Shown here piece by piece: positions 1 to 11,629 of a stretch of DNA of 64,000 nucleotides. The notes beneath the pieces were generated by a model. It worked only from the letters and a program-made list of their open reading frames with translations, was not told the origin of the DNA and did not search any database. The position numbers and the translations under genes are program-made. Origin of the DNA: Sceloporus undulatus (lineage: Eukaryota; Chordata; Lepidosauria; Squamata; Phrynosomatidae). Location: the NCBI RefSeq assembly GCF_019175285.1, contig NC_056524.1, positions 94,925,923 to 94,989,922 on the forward strand. Direction: 5' to 3'. Each line of letters starts with the position of its first letter. Position 1 is the stretch's first letter.

Positions 1-250
1 TCGCACTCCTTCCTGCACCCCGGAAGAGACGCCGCAAGTGCCAAAGTGTGCACTCGCAGTGTCATTTCCGGGGCATGGCGTGCGGACACAGTGCATCTGC
101 TACGTCAGGATGGCGGCGGCCGTGTGGAACGGCCGCCGCCATTTCGTACGGACTCAGTCATACTAGGGTTAGGGGCATCTGGAAGAGACGCCCCTTTCTA
201 ACCCTAGCATGGACTGAGTCCATGCTAGGGTGCCCATTTGTAACAGGCCT
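1..250. mobile_element. Palindromic DNA transposon (GGCCTGTTAC family), cut by window edge
   Basis: The right end reads GTAACAGGCC, the same terminus as the palindromic elements at 22123-22356 and 54558-54790. The inside is CpG-rich and contains a perfect 14-bp inverted repeat (ATGGCGGCGGCCGT, spacer, complement) at about 111-143, plus a second pair of complementary segments around ACTCAGTC and GACTGAGT. No protein coding is supported. The left end lies outside the window, so length and target duplication are unknown. Confidence 0.5.
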
Positions 251-519
251 GAGTTTATTTTGTCATCTGCAACTTTTGGTCTGGCATATATAACAGTGTA
301 ATACTCAAGTAAATACTATAACACATTATTATGTACATACCATGCACCGTTAATGGTGCATGCTTTAATGTCAGCCATTGAATCTTTCCTGATAAATATC
401 TGATGTTTAGGTTTTCAGATGAGTGATGGATGATCTACCATGGAATAACAAGACCAGGCACAAGAGGCTGGGTAAATAAGGACCACTTTACAGAATTAAA
501 TCTATTTTAATAGTAGTAA

Positions 520-1355
520 AGCAGCATGGCAAAAGTGGTTTGAGTGTTAGACTAGGACACTGGGAGACCAGGGGGTGATTCCCCACTCAGTCATGAAACC
601 CAGTGGATAACCATCAACATTGTGATGCGGCAGCCAAAAAGGCTAATGCAATTTTAGGCTGCATCAATAAAAAGTATAATGTCTAGATCATGAGAAGTAA
701 TAGTGCCACTGTAATCTGCTTTGGTCAGGCCTCACCTGGAATATTGTGTCCAGTTCTGGGCACCACAATTCAAAAAGGACATTGAGAAACTGGAGCGTAT
801 CCAAAGGAGGGTGATTAAATGGTGAAGGGTCTGGAAACCATGTCCTATGAGGAATGACTTAGGGAGCTGGGAATGTTTAGCTTGGAGAAGAGAAGGTTAA
901 GAGGCGATTTGATAGCCCTGTTTAAGTATTTGAAAGGATGTCATATTGAGGAGGGAACAAGCGTGTTTTCTGCTGCTCCGGAGAACAGGACCCAGAACAA
1001 TGGATGCAAGCTACAGGAAAAGAGATTCCACCTCAACATTGGGAGTAAGGGCTGTTCGACAGTGGAACAAACTCCCTTGGAGTGTAGTGGAGTCTCCCTC
1101 CTTGGAGGTCTTTAAGCAGAGGCTGAATGGCCATCTGTCAGGGATGCTTTGATTGAGAGTTCCTTCATGGCAGGGGGTTGGACTGGATGGCCCTTGTCTC
1201 TTCTAACTCTATGATTCGATGATTCTAAGTCACATTCTCTCAGCTTCAGGGGAAGACAATAGCAAAGAAATCTTGGCAAGTAAACCTCATTATAGATTCA
1301 CCTTAGAGTTGTCATAAGTCAGAAATGACTTGAAGGCACATTATAACAACAAGAA
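520..1355 (+). mobile_element. tRNA-derived SINE, (ACA)n-tailed, split by a CR1 insertion
   Basis: The tRNA-like head (GTGGTTTGAGTGTTAGACTA) lies at about 520-612. The body and tail (AAGTCACATTCTCTCAGC through GACTTGAAGGCACA and ACAACAAG) continue at 1227-1355. The two halves join to make one copy of the SINE seen whole at 43775-44030. The break falls inside the conserved GACCTTGGGCAAGTCAC block, where a CR1 LINE now sits. Confidence 0.8.
619..1226 (+). mobile_element. CR1 LINE 3' end, 5'-truncated
   Basis: The sequence follows the 3' part of vertebrate CR1 retrotransposons: a segment near AATATTGTGTCCAGTTCTGG, then GAGAAGAGAAGGTTAAGAGG, and the typical terminus GGTTGGACTGGATGGCCCTT ending in imperfect ATTCTATG repeats. 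CR1 copies are usually truncated at the 5' end and end in such short repeats, as here. The short open frames inside are degraded CR1 coding and 3' untranslated sequence. It interrupts a tRNA-derived SINE. Confidence 0.9.
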
Positions 1356-2260
1356 CACCTGGATGTGTACAAGAGCAACCTGATATGGATCCAGGTGAGG
1401 ACAGGTGTTACCCCTTGACTACTTCCTCAGCCTTCCCCTGGATGAATACCTGGGTCCCAAGGGCAATCTAGTAATTGGGTTGCTCCCTGGACAGCCATCT
1501 ACTGAAAGGTAAGCCCAGGGCACTCCCACCTGAACTCCAGAACTAAAAAGTGAGAGCAAAATCCCCAGGTCTGCCTCAAGGGTAGAATCTTTCCCAACCC
1601 CCTGGGTTCCAGGATCTAAAGAGGAAGTTCCAGAACCCTACACTTTACCAAAAGGGTGCCTAGGTGTACACAGAAAATCTTATATTCTTACCCCACTGTG
1701 TGCCAAGTAACAGCCTATTTAATGACATCACCCACAGCCAATTGGCCAAGTCCCCCAGACATAATTGGGATAGGAGGAAAAAAACAAGTAAAGGGGAGAA
1801 AAGTTCACACTGTAATGGAGTCATGGGTGGGCCAAAGTGACAAAAAGCAAGAGGCACATGAAGTGACAGAACAGCCCTATGCAGGCTATCTCTCTGCCTC
1901 TTAACATAACCAGCATCTTGACAAATCCATCTGGTCTCTCTCCAAGGAGACATGTTGTCTCCAAAGATCAAAGATGGCTCCTCCTTACAGCATCTGCACC
2001 ATGTGGATCTGGGACCATAATTGGTGGTGTATGCATGTTCTAATGTATTTATATTATATGTTAACATATTAACGTCAGCAACAAGCTGAACATCACCCAC
2101 CTTAGTAGTTTTCACCCTAAAGAGCTGCAATATTCCATGAATTATTTTTCCATAAGAATAAGGGCTAAAGTCACTAAAATAGAATGGAAACTTTGTTGCA
2201 GTCAGAGTAATTCATTATTTCCACATGCCTATGGAGTGATCCCTTGGTATCCACAGACTT
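1356..2260. other. Unassigned intergenic DNA
   Basis: I recognise no gene or familiar repeat here. A minus-strand open frame of about 156 codons (1660-2130) has no recognisable motif, coding bias or splice context and is probably chance. Confidence 0.4.
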
Positions 2261-2555
2261 GGCAAGCTTGTTTTTTGTTTGTTTGTTTTTTGCTGCTCCA
2301 GAGACTAGGATGTGGAGCAATGGATTCAAACTACAAGAAAGGAGAATTCACCTAAACAATAGCAAGAATTTGCTGACAGCAAGGGCTGTTCTACAGTGAA
2401 ATATGCTGTCTTGGAGAGTGGTTGAATCTCCTTCTTTAGAGGTCTTTAAACAGAGGCTGGATAGCCATCTGTTGGTGATGCTTTGACTGTGAGTTCCTGC
2501 ATGGCAGGGCCTTGGACTGGATGGTCCTTGTGGTCTCTTCCAACTCTATGATTCC
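2261..2555 (+). mobile_element. CR1 LINE 3' end
   Basis: A second, shorter CR1 3' end. It shares with 619-1226 the TTGCTGCTCCAGAGACTAGG block, the GAGGTCTTTAAACAGAGGCT block and the terminal GGACTGGATGGTCCTTGTGG followed by ATTC. It carries a T/G-rich expansion near its left edge and is clearly diverged. Confidence 0.85.
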
Positions 2556-2659
2556 TCATCAACAAATTTCCTTAAGGAGATTTGTTGATTAGGACTTAAT
2601 ATTCCTACAGTGCACTGAGGTTTTGCCTTTTTTTTTTTTAGAACCCACAACTTTCTCCA

Positions 2660-2785
2660 ATTTAGCAGTTTCCAAATGCATCCCACTCCAAATGCATCCC
2701 ACTACAAATCCCAGCAATTCCAGACATTTGTAATCCAACACATCTGGAAAATTTCTGCCCTCATCTGTCCTATCCCTGAACCACA
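2660..2785. mobile_element. hAT-like short element fragment (CCCAGCA-type)
   Basis: It contains ACTACAAATCCCAGCAATTC and a flank resembling AACACATCTGGAAA. Related sequence occurs at 14329-14455, 16111-16241 and 30148-30262. The dispersed palindromic family with ACTACAACTCCCAGCAT and CATCTGGAGGGC is common in reptile genomes. Ends are not clear. Confidence 0.4.
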
Positions 2786-2837
2786 TAGCTACTCCTTGCC
2801 TTGATGCCTTTAATTTCCTTTAAGTTCTGTTGTCTCC

Positions 2838-3118
2838 TCATGTTGTTGTTGTTGCTGCTGCTGCTGCTGCTGCTGTTATTGTGTCCCTTTAAGTTGTTTC
2901 CATGTTAGGGTGATACTAAGGTGATCTGGTGGTGGTGGTGGTGCCTTCAAGTTGTTTCCGGCTTATGGTGACCCTAAATTGAACCTATCATGGGGATTCT
3001 GGGGCTGAGAATATGTGACTCATGCAAAGTCACCCAGTGGGTTTGCAGAGCTGAGCAGGGAAGTGAACCCTGGTCTTCAGAATCATAGTCCAATGCTCAA
3101 ATCACTATACCAGCTGCT
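2838..3118 (-). mobile_element. tRNA-derived SINE, (ACA)n-tailed, with partial second copy
   Basis: Read on the minus strand, the tRNA-like head lies at about 3040-3118 and the tail near 2838. The tail is expanded into TGT and TGC triplets at 2838-2876. A second partial tail unit (CCTTTAAGTTGTTTCC) precedes the main copy, so the 3' part is duplicated. Confidence 0.75.
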
Positions 3119-4165
3119 GATCTTGTCTCTCTTAAAGATCTTTATATGTTCAGGGTTATTGCTTACATATTTACATATGTGGTCCATATGCACATGTGAA
3201 TAGGGTATCCAATTGGTTTATGGTCTTGCACAGGCATCTGATCTCTCCCTTTCTCTCTCATTAAATAGAAGGAACAGATCTCATTCCTTCCCATGACTGT
3301 TCTGATTTCTAGTTCATAGCCATTAGTTGCTGGAGCTAATTTATTCTGAAAAATATGTTTTGTTTGTAATATCTTTTCCTTGACACACATCACAGGACTC
3401 TTCAAAACTAATTTTTAAACTTGTGTTTCTTCCCTTTTGGCTGCCTAGCTTACTCACTAAGGAAGTATTGGTGCAGAATGATAAAGGAGGATTTACCAGT
3501 AGTTTGTTTTCAAAGGAGGCCATCTAGTATCTTATCACTCTAATGCATACAAACATGCAACAAAATATCTGTTATAATAATGATATACTGTTGAGGTGGT
3601 TTTCTATCACCTTAATCCAGATGGTTTGTAATAATTTAGACCAACAACATTTTATACTGCCCTTTAGCTATCAAGCTAAATTTCTTTAAATTATAAATTA
3701 TACTAATTCTGTATCATAAATTACTCTAAATGATATTTTTTAAAAACAAATACATTAATGGTTAGTGCTCTTTCAAAATTATGCCTCTTAATGTTGACTG
3801 GAATTAAGGAATTACGAGCAATATAGTTAACTGTAACCTCTTATTTCTTTGGTGAAGAAAAATAAGAAGTTAGATTTCAAAAGTAATATTACAAGTGGGA
3901 ATACCATATTTTTGGTCCAAAAATACTTTCTTGTTATTTTTAAAATCTATTTCTGGAAATTTAAGCAGGATATTTTCAAACAGGATGTTTCAGCTTTTAT
4001 GTATTATTTCTTTGCACAGTTTCTATATTTATATTTATACAATATATATTTATACAATTTTTATTTTAACTTTTTTCTTGCTGAGGGACCCAAGATGGCT
4101 ATCAATTTTGTCTTATCAGACCTAACAGGGTGTTTTTAAACAATAAAATAAAATAAAAATATAAC
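3119..4165. other. AT-rich unassigned DNA
   Basis: AT-rich, with no recognisable gene or repeat family. Local T/A-rich low-complexity sequence lies at about 3900-4080. Confidence 0.4.
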
Positions 4166-4305
4166 CTAAATTCATCAGATCCTGTAGGATTTTGGAAATT
4201 TAGCAGGGTCAACCCTGGTTAGTACTTGGATGGGAGACTATCAATTAATAACAGGTGTTGTATGCTATATTTCAGAGAGAGAATCTGACAAAACCACCTG
4301 TGTAA
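4166..4305 (+). mobile_element. 5S rRNA-derived SINE fragment
   Basis: The block AGCAGGGTCAACCCTGGTTA followed by GTACTTGGATGGGAGAC is the internal-promoter half of 5S rRNA. It is followed by a non-5S body (TTTCAGAG through ACAAAACCACCTGTG). That arrangement is a 5S-headed SINE, as described in lizards, and not a working 5S gene: the first part of the 5S gene is diverged and there is no terminator. A second copy lies at about 11630-11838. Confidence 0.75.
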
Positions 4306-4870
4306 TAACATAACTTATGTAAAGAGTTACATAACAAATTACTTTTTAAGAGGTAACTTTCAAAGTGTTGTCATCATCTCAGAAGTGCAAGCAGAGTTTG
4401 GAATGTGACCTTTTAAGAAGGATTAATGTAGTGGTCTGTTGAAGCACTCCATAACTAAGCAATGGTAGAATAATTCTCAAACTAGACCTCTGATCTCAAT
4501 TTAATGGCATATAATCAATTAAAACCACTGTCTGCCACTTATACGATTTGATTTTCTCACTATCAGAAACAACATTCTCCTTTACAGAAGGAAACACAGA
4601 TGCAGAGTACCTTTTTTCCCCAGCTACTGAGATCAAGGATCTGATCATTTTAGAAGAATGTACTGATTCCCTTGTATTTCAGACATGCTATTATTTCTCA
4701 CATGCTCCAAAGCTTCTGGACAGCTCCCTTATTCTGCATGTTGAGCAACTATGTACTATGTGGTACCTGCAAATCCAGAAAACATGTCTATGCTATGTTG
4801 GCCTTACAGCAAAATACAACAGTGATACTTTTGTTGCATCAACCAAAAATGCACAAAATACACAAAGAAT
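4306..4870. other. Unassigned DNA with one chance open frame
   Basis: No repeat was recognised. A 132-codon plus-strand frame starts at 4548 and runs into the repeat at 4878. It shows no known domain, and its last third is repeat-derived, so I do not call a gene. Confidence 0.35.
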
Positions 4871-4877
4871 ACAAAAT

Positions 4878-4985
4878 ACATTAAGCAGCCAGTGGAGATT
4901 CCAAAGCTTGTATAACACATATAGGGCATTTTTGTTAGTCCTATAAAGGTATCACTGTTGTGTGAATTTTGGATGTTATTGTATT
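4878..4985 (+). repeat. Dispersed repeat R (CCAGTGGAG..AAGCTTG family)
   Basis: CAGTGGAGATTCCAAAGCTT through TTTTGGATGTTATTG matches segments at about 31147-31650 and 35448-35780, which are interrupted by DNA transposons. The family resembles 3' ends of non-LTR or Penelope-like elements of reptiles, but I cannot assign it with confidence. This copy is uninterrupted. Confidence 0.5.
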
Positions 4986-5287
4986 TTAAAAGTACAATGT
5001 GCAATTTAATAGACCTATATATTAAGTAGGCATGCCCAAGGGACAAATACTTTTTCTGTAACAAGTCTGCTTGATCTATGTTAAAGCTGTTTTCATTTCT
5101 ATAGGGATTTCAAGATATTTTTTTTAAAAAAATAATCACTACAAATGGTTTAAGGGACGTATTTTTCTCGATTTCTTCACGAATATATCCCAAAGTGAGC
5201 CCTTTAAGCTTTGCCAAGAATATCAATACTTACTTATTTCTGTTAAAGCCATGGGAGGTGGCCAGGCTGGGTTTGGGTTTAACCATT

Positions 5288-5548
5288 TAGTAACCAAGGG
5301 TGTCACTAGGGTGTGGACCACACCAGGTGACACACTGGGGTTGTATACCCAATGGAGTGGTATACCTGGCAGGATTAGTGCAGCTGCCAGGTAAGTGAGA
5401 AAGGGCATTGCTTCCCTTTCTCACTCACCCAGCAGCCATGCCAGACTTGTTGTATTAAATAAATTAGTTTTTATTTTATATTATTATTACTGAGATGATG
5501 TATTGGATTTTTTAAACTGTACTTTTATGTTTTTATTGGGTTCTAATA

Positions 5549-5593
<45 letters not shown>

Positions 5594-5656
5594 CCAGGAA
5601 GCTCTTTGGGCACCTGACTGGGTGACACCAACCCTACTGACACCACTGTTAGTACC
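5288..5656. mobile_element. hAT-like non-autonomous DNA transposon
   Basis: The left end (AAGGGTGTCACTAGGGTGTG) and the complement of the right end (around CTACTGACACCACTGT) form imperfect terminal inverted repeats. The flanks carry near-identical 8-mers (TAGTAACC and TAGTACCC), as expected of an 8-bp hAT target duplication. A long ATT tract (about 5549-5593) lies inside. No transposase coding is seen. Confidence 0.55.
5549..5593. repeat. (ATT)n microsatellite
   Basis: About 15 uninterrupted ATT units, preceded by an AT-rich stretch resembling the 3' tail of a LINE. Confidence 0.9.
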
Positions 5657-6206
5657 CAAAGAAGACACAAGAAGCGCATCTCAAGAATGCTCAACAAGGA
5701 TTGTTTTATTAGCACAAAAGCTATGTGTACTATGTTTACTCTTAAGGTCTCATTTGGGGAAGGTGTATAAAATCATGCAAGGACAATGCACAAATATATA
5801 ATATCATATGATGCAAAATCATTGTTATATTTGTACATGGTCTGTGGCCTGATTGTATGTAATGATATTATATAGCCACCCCCAAAGAAAGCCTTGAGAG
5901 TACACCTAGGCTAAAACCTGTCAGGCTTTTCTACATATAAACACTCAACTTATCTTTTGAACAACTTGAGGCATGTCTCTGCTTTCTTCTGTGGATTCCA
6001 TTGTATGCTCCCCAGTTTCTGCTTCTTTCACTTAGCAACCCCAATAAATTTTAACACTTTAAATGACTGCATTTAGATTAATGTGTTTTACAGAATGACA
6101 TGGCTCATGTTAAGCAGTGATGATTCAAAATGTTGAACACATTTGGCTGATTTAATGTGTGTTTTGTTTTGTTTTGATTTGGTTTGGTTTTTGCTAGGCG
6201 GCTTAG

Positions 6207-6211
6207 ATAAA

Positions 6212-6245
<34 letters not shown>

Positions 6246-6430
6246 CCGCTCTTCAGCCAAAAGGCTGTCAGAGTGGCTTGCAAATTGTTAATTAGACATT
6301 TCCCTGCCCTCAGGCTTACAATCTAAAGAGACAAGACACAAAAGGAGAAAGCAATGGCAAGTGGAGAAGGGGGAAATATGTGAGTTAGATGCATGTGATG
6401 TTTCCAGATGCTGCTACAAAACCACCAGAA
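6207..6430 (-). mobile_element. L2-like LINE 3' end with (ATT)n tail
   Basis: On the minus strand an untranslated segment ends in an ATT array (6211-6242 on plus). GGCTTACAATCTAAAGAGAC and the ACACAAAAGGAGAA block recur in the longer L2 copy at 50375-51360, which identifies the family. Confidence 0.65.
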
Positions 6431-9400
6431 AGAGTTATTTTGCTGTATCATGTCGGTGTAATTCCCTTACATAAGGGTATGATACTGCTGCTGATGCATC
6501 TTAGCTGTTAATTGGACCTGCTTTGTTGTAAATTTTATACAGCTTTGCACTCACCATGGGTTTTTAAGAAATGATTGAGAATAACTTTGTTAAAATGTCT
6601 AACAAATCTATTATTGAGGAACATAACATATGAACATAAGAGATGAGAAGGTGATATGCACATAGATACTGGTATTTCCATTGCTGCCTGTCAGGAAAAA
6701 CTAGGGCACATCCCTACTGAGTAACACAGAATAAATATAATTTTATGAAGTGCTTTTGAGGATCTTTTTGCCGAATGTCAAGGTATCAGACCATGAGATG
6801 GTCAGGCACAGCTGTGGATTCCTTTTGGGATCCTGAGCCTGTGTTGTTCTACAGATAATCCTTTTAAAACAATAAATAAATACACTCTGGCCTGGCTTTA
6901 CCAAATGCTATATTACAGCAGCATCACTCATGGCATTCTAGTTTGCTTGAATGGAGGCCAGTCAGGGACTAATGCGATTACATGTCCAGGATCCTTTTAA
7001 GAAGAAAATGGTTTAGAAACCTGCAATTGGATTGAATATATAATCCCCTGAAAGCGAGGTGGCTTTTTGAATCCTGATACTGAATAAATATGTCTAGAAG
7101 CCCTTTTTATATAGAAAAGGCAGCAGTTTTTTTTTTCTTATGAGTCTGAACCTGTAATACATTTAAATGCCTATCAGACTGGTATTGATCAAGTCTATAT
7201 ATTCACTTCAGGCATCTCTCTGAGGCAAAATTTCAGTCATCTCTCTGTTACAGCATATATATTATCTCTTGAACAATTATGCTGTAGGAGATGATCCTTA
7301 AAATCCATGTTACACCTATTCATTTCAGCAGCTATGGGTAAAGGAACTGTTAGATGCAAAAAATGTCTATCCAGCTGTGTGTTTCTCATGCAGCCAAATT
7401 AGACTTACATGTATTGGAAAATGGTTTATTATCTCTGCAGGAAGCTACCAAAAACTAGAAACTGTTTATACAAACCTGTGCAGTTTAGCCAAACCACTTA
7501 GGATCACTTCACGTGATGATACTTTTATGGATTGGATTTTGCCACCTTTCTTACTGGTACTACTCCTATGCTTTCACAATAGTTTCTCACACACATCAAG
7601 AGCAAGAATAAGAATACAAATGATTTTTTTCCCATGGTGATTGCTGGGAAGAAAAGGTTCACCTGCTGATTTATGTATCTCAGGCATAACAGAATGAAAA
7701 AATCCAAGAATGAAGATTGCATTTGTTTGTTTTCTAGCTGATCCTTTATCTAACAGTTTATCCCATGGGGGCTATGGCCAAACCTTTACACATATGTGGG
7801 GTGAAGGTACCATTTGTGGGATTAAAGTGGTTCTACTTGAGGTGAACCATTTTAGTACAAAGATTCACCAAATTATCATTCCATGTGGTCTGTCTTAATG
7901 GATGCCCCCACAATGCTGGCACTAACAAAACTTGATGGCAACTATCAATCCATATGATGAGCTATTGACTACTAACGAAAAGGTACACACACAGGTGATC
8001 TCAAGCAAGTGAACATTTTCAGTAAAGTGAGCCTTCATTTACAGCAAGATAGACTATATAGGCTTATGTGGCCAAGTCTACATCAGCTCCTAAGTGATTA
8101 TTATTTCATGATGTCTGTGCATTTAAAATACATGGTGTTCTTTCTTTTTCAACTGAGAGGATTAGGTATTCATTCAGCCTGAGACTAGCATTAATCAGTA
8201 GTCTTTTGGAATGTAGTTAAAATGACTAAACAGCTTGGTCATGCCTACTCAACCCCTTAAAAATGCTATCTCAATTTTCTTTGGGGATTCTGTGTAGTAT
8301 AATCATAATACTGTGATTCTCTGTCATTCATGGCCCTACTGAGTATAATAGCATTTAGGAAAAAGAAATTACATAAACAAAGAAGTGTATTAGTCACTAA
8401 AAATTCCATAGTATTAGACTCAAGTGTATAGTTGCTCTCCAAATCGGAATGTGACCAAAGCACTGGAGCTATTTTTATACACTGCCCACATACATTCCTC
8501 TTGCAATGTCAGTTGGCTTAGGAACTTGTCACTTCTTGTCCTGGATATCTTGTAGGCTACATTTCTTCGCTGTAAGGGGAAAAAACAACAGTGACATGAC
8601 CCACATTTCAACAAGGGCTGAATTTCAACAGGGCAATCTGTATAGTTTAACCCAGAGAATCACTTTGCCTTAAAGCTGGTGCAGGCTGAGTACTGGCCAC
8701 CACTAGTGAACAACATCTGAGGAGAAAGATGGGTCCTTAACTGAAACAATGAGGCAATTGAGGCAAGGGTGCTTTGACAGCACTGTTCTAGGATATGAGT
8801 ATCATAAATGGCTTGAAGTTCTGGCAGTGGCAGCTACCCAAGTTGCTACTTGCCATTCAGCAGGCACTGGAGTGACTCTGGATAGTACTGACAGAGCTAA
8901 TCCTTGCCTTGCGTCTTCCTTCAATAGAGACCTTCTTCTCCCTTTAGTTGCTTTTCTCAGTAGAAGTGACACAGTATTTCCTCCCATGTAGGGCTTAGAG
9001 GCCAAACTGTTTTCTGGAGTGCCAATCTGAGAGCCTTATTGAGGGACACTTCACATCTTGGGGATGAAACTAATTTATTAACCCATTGCACACATCACAT
9101 TAAGTTAGAATGTTTAAAAATGAAACAAAATAAAACAAAAAACTTCTGACCTACCATGAAGAAGCAAACATGATAGTATAAACTATTCTGTTGCTCTCAC
9201 TTGGCTCATATGTCAGCAGGAATAAGACAGGGGTTCTATTGTCCAATTTTTTGTGCAACATGTGAACTAGGGTCTCCTAACAGACTAATCATAATCCAAA
9301 ATTTGTTTTGGGGATAAGACTCTAACTTATTGGGAGACCACCAAGCCAAAGCTCCCTGTTCAGTTGGCATGCTAAACAAATTACAGATGGCTTGTTTTGC

Positions 9401-9468
9401 TACTCCTCTTTACTGTTGTACTTTTCATTACTAGGTGGATCTAAGTCTCATTGGTTCCTTGAATTAAT
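6431..9468. other. Long stretch without recognised features
   Basis: About 3 kb of intermediate to AT-rich DNA. I saw no exon with conserved protein motifs, RNA gene or familiar repeat. Small open frames are at chance length. Confidence 0.4.
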
Positions 9469-9497
9469 GACCAATACACTTGGATGGTGTATTGGTC
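9469..9497. repeat. Short perfect hairpin
   Basis: GACCAATACAC, a short spacer, then its exact complement GTGTATTGGTC. Probably a relic of a palindromic element; no function inferred. Confidence 0.6.
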
Positions 9498-9566
9498 CAG
9501 ACTCTTGTGTGACATTGTAAAATTGTGTTTTCACGAAAATTGTGTTTTCACAGATTCTATGTTCTA

Positions 9567-9821
9567 CAGTGGAACCTCGCCATACGCAGGGGAAACGTTC
9601 CGGATCCCGCCACGTATGGCGATTTCCGCCTATGCTCAAGCCCCATTGTAAACAATGGGGCTCGTGCACGGCGGCGCAGAGGTGCGCGGGGCGCAACGGG
9701 CGCGCGCACCCATTCAACTGAATGGGATGCACCGCCCCTTCTGCCCCGCGCGCGCCCAGCGGCTTGAGCGCATACGCTCAAAGCCGCTTATAAAAAGGCC
9801 GCGTATGCGGAGGCCCCACTG
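9567..9821. mobile_element. Tigger/pogo-like non-autonomous element
   Basis: It begins CAGTGGAACCTCGCC, ends GGCCCCACTG, and is flanked on both sides by TA, the target duplication of Tc1/mariner-class elements. The inside is rich in CpG (cgcgcgcgcc type), with complementary segments such as CAAGCCCCATTG and CAATGGGGCTCG. CpG retention suggests a fairly young copy or GC-biased maintenance. No transposase. Confidence 0.8.
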
Positions 9822-9971
9822 TAATACATTTATATTCTCTCTCCATGCCTCCTAACTCCCACTCAGGTATGTAAAGAACTTAAATATGCATAGCAACAAT
9901 GTTCTTCCCTCCTCCACACCAAGAATTTGGGGAAAGTGTGTATTAACAACTTTTCCTTACTCTCTAGGGGA

Positions 9972-10450
9972 GCATTGTAGTTGGTGTTAGACTAGGACTG
10001 GTGAGATTCGCCACAACTTTCCACCTAGACATGAAGTTTAATGGGTTGACCTTGGGTCTGTCACTATTTTTAAGCCTAATTTATTTTACTGGATTGTAGT
10101 ACAGGGGTACCTCGGGTTACGAAATTAATTCGTTCCGCCGCCGCTTTCGTAACCCGAAAAGCCTTCGCAAGCCGAAAACCCATAGGCGCTAATGGGGAAA
10201 AGCCGCGATTTCGTGTGAAATAGCGCCGAAAAGCACCAAAATTTTCTTCGTAACCCGAAATAACCTTCGTAACCCGGAACAGTTATTTCCTATGGGATTT
10301 TTTCGTATCCCGGAAATTTCGTAACGTGGGTATTTTGTATCCCGGGGTACCACTGTAGGGTTAATGACATAGGGAAGAACCTTGTACTATCTTGAGACCC
10401 TTGGAGACTATGTAATAAGGGGGGGGGGAGTTGTAGCAAGATGAGGCTAA
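9972..10450 (+). mobile_element. Sauria-type tRNA-derived SINE interrupted by a Tigger-like element
   Basis: The left part contains a tRNA-like head (GTAGTTGGTGTTAGACTAGG) and GACCTTGGGTCTGTCACT. The body resumes at 10356 with GAACCTTGTACTATCTTGAG and CCTTGGAGAC, as in the 3' half of SINEs related to the lizard Sauria family. A TA-flanked element fills 10102-10355. Confidence 0.55.
10102..10355. mobile_element. Tigger-like non-autonomous element (CAGGGGTACCTCGGG)
   Basis: Terminal inverted repeats CAGGGGTACCTCGGGTTACG and its near complement ending GGTACCACTG, with TA on both flanks. TTCGTAACCCG and its variants recur several times inside. The element is short and has no coding. It sits in a SINE. 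Confidence 0.8.
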
Positions 10451-11174
10451 AGACACCTATGACCTTCATATCTATGTGTATGTACTGTGGCTCTTCCTGC
10501 CAACCCAATTACACATAGGGTGGGAAGAGGGTGTGGAACATTTCTGTGATGCCATCTTGGTACTTCACCTGCCACCCCATGACTAATGGTGCACATGTAT
10601 GGTTAATGTGCTTGTTGATTCCTTTCATAGATGGCTCATACAGGGATGTATTTGATAAGCTACAGTTATACATGAACTCTGGAAGAGTTGCATCCCATCC
10701 CTTGGGGACAAAAGAGGATAAAAACAAATAAAATAGTTGCCTAACTGGCTGTTCATGTTGCTACACTAACATTTGTTGCTGCCAGTACTTCAACACTTTT
10801 GGTTTTGTTAGTAAGGGACCAATTAAATTGCACCATTTTTAGCCTTATTGTAGTGATTATGGTTACTCTACCAGGACTGGTCTCTGGTCTGTACTAATCT
10901 GGCATTCCTGTTTGAAAAACAAGATGTTTTTTCAATTGTTTGTGGAGAAGAAAATTCACCTTCTTGTTGCACTCCCAGCCAAATGAGAGTCCTCATGTCT
11001 GTGCTTCTCCTTTGCAAGTAAAGAATGTGCTGGAATGGGAAAATCTCATACTGCAGCATTTCCAACAGGTTCAGATCTGGGCTCCCTCTTCACCCATAAG
11101 AAAGGAACAAGGACCCTCCAGTTTCAGATGTACACATAAGCTTAGTAAGATACAAGTTGAGGAAGGAGTAGACA

Positions 11175-11530
11175 AAGTGCAGCCCATAGGCCACATGTGG
11201 GTCCCCGGGGCTTTTTTAGTGGTCCCCAGACCTCTACCCAAGATTTTAAAAAATCAATATCTAAGGAGGATAGAGGGCATATTTCCACAGTTTCCCCCCC
11301 CCCCCCCCGGGTCATTTTAGGTCAAGGAGGCCTTTGTTAAAGTGAAGTGAAGAGGAATGAACTCTAGGTCACTTCCTAGTGAACAAGGGGGGAAAAGTCC
11401 TCTTCTGGCCTCGGAGGTGACAAATATAGAGGGGGGGTGAGAGCCCCCAATGCACTCAAACATGTTTGGAGCATTTCAAGGGTAAATAAATAAAATAAAT
11501 AAAATAAAAATGATATTTTCTTTGCAGGGG
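11175..11530. mobile_element. Possible hAT-like element (CAGCCCATAGGCC)
   Basis: TGCAGCCCATAGGCCACATG resembles a reptile hAT-like terminus. The interior has mononucleotide runs of C and G. I did not find a convincing second terminus, so the extent is a guess. Confidence 0.3.
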
Positions 11531-11629
11531 ATACAGTGGAGTTTCTTCTCTTCATTTTCCTGGGGGGTTACTGTGACCACCTATCCGCTGATAGGTGCTT
11601 ACTCTTTGCTTTCAGGCATCATAGTATGA

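Noticed and set aside
1660-2130. 156-codon minus-strand frame
   Set aside because: No recognisable motif or neighbouring exon signal; consistent with chance.
2838-3118. tRNA gene in the SINE heads (here and at other SINE copies)
   Set aside because: The heads are diverged, cannot form a full cloverleaf, and are always followed by a SINE body.
4166-4270. 5S rRNA gene
   Set aside because: Only the promoter half resembles 5S, and a SINE body follows it.
4548-4946. 132-codon plus-strand frame
   Set aside because: No recognised domain; its end overlaps dispersed repeat R.
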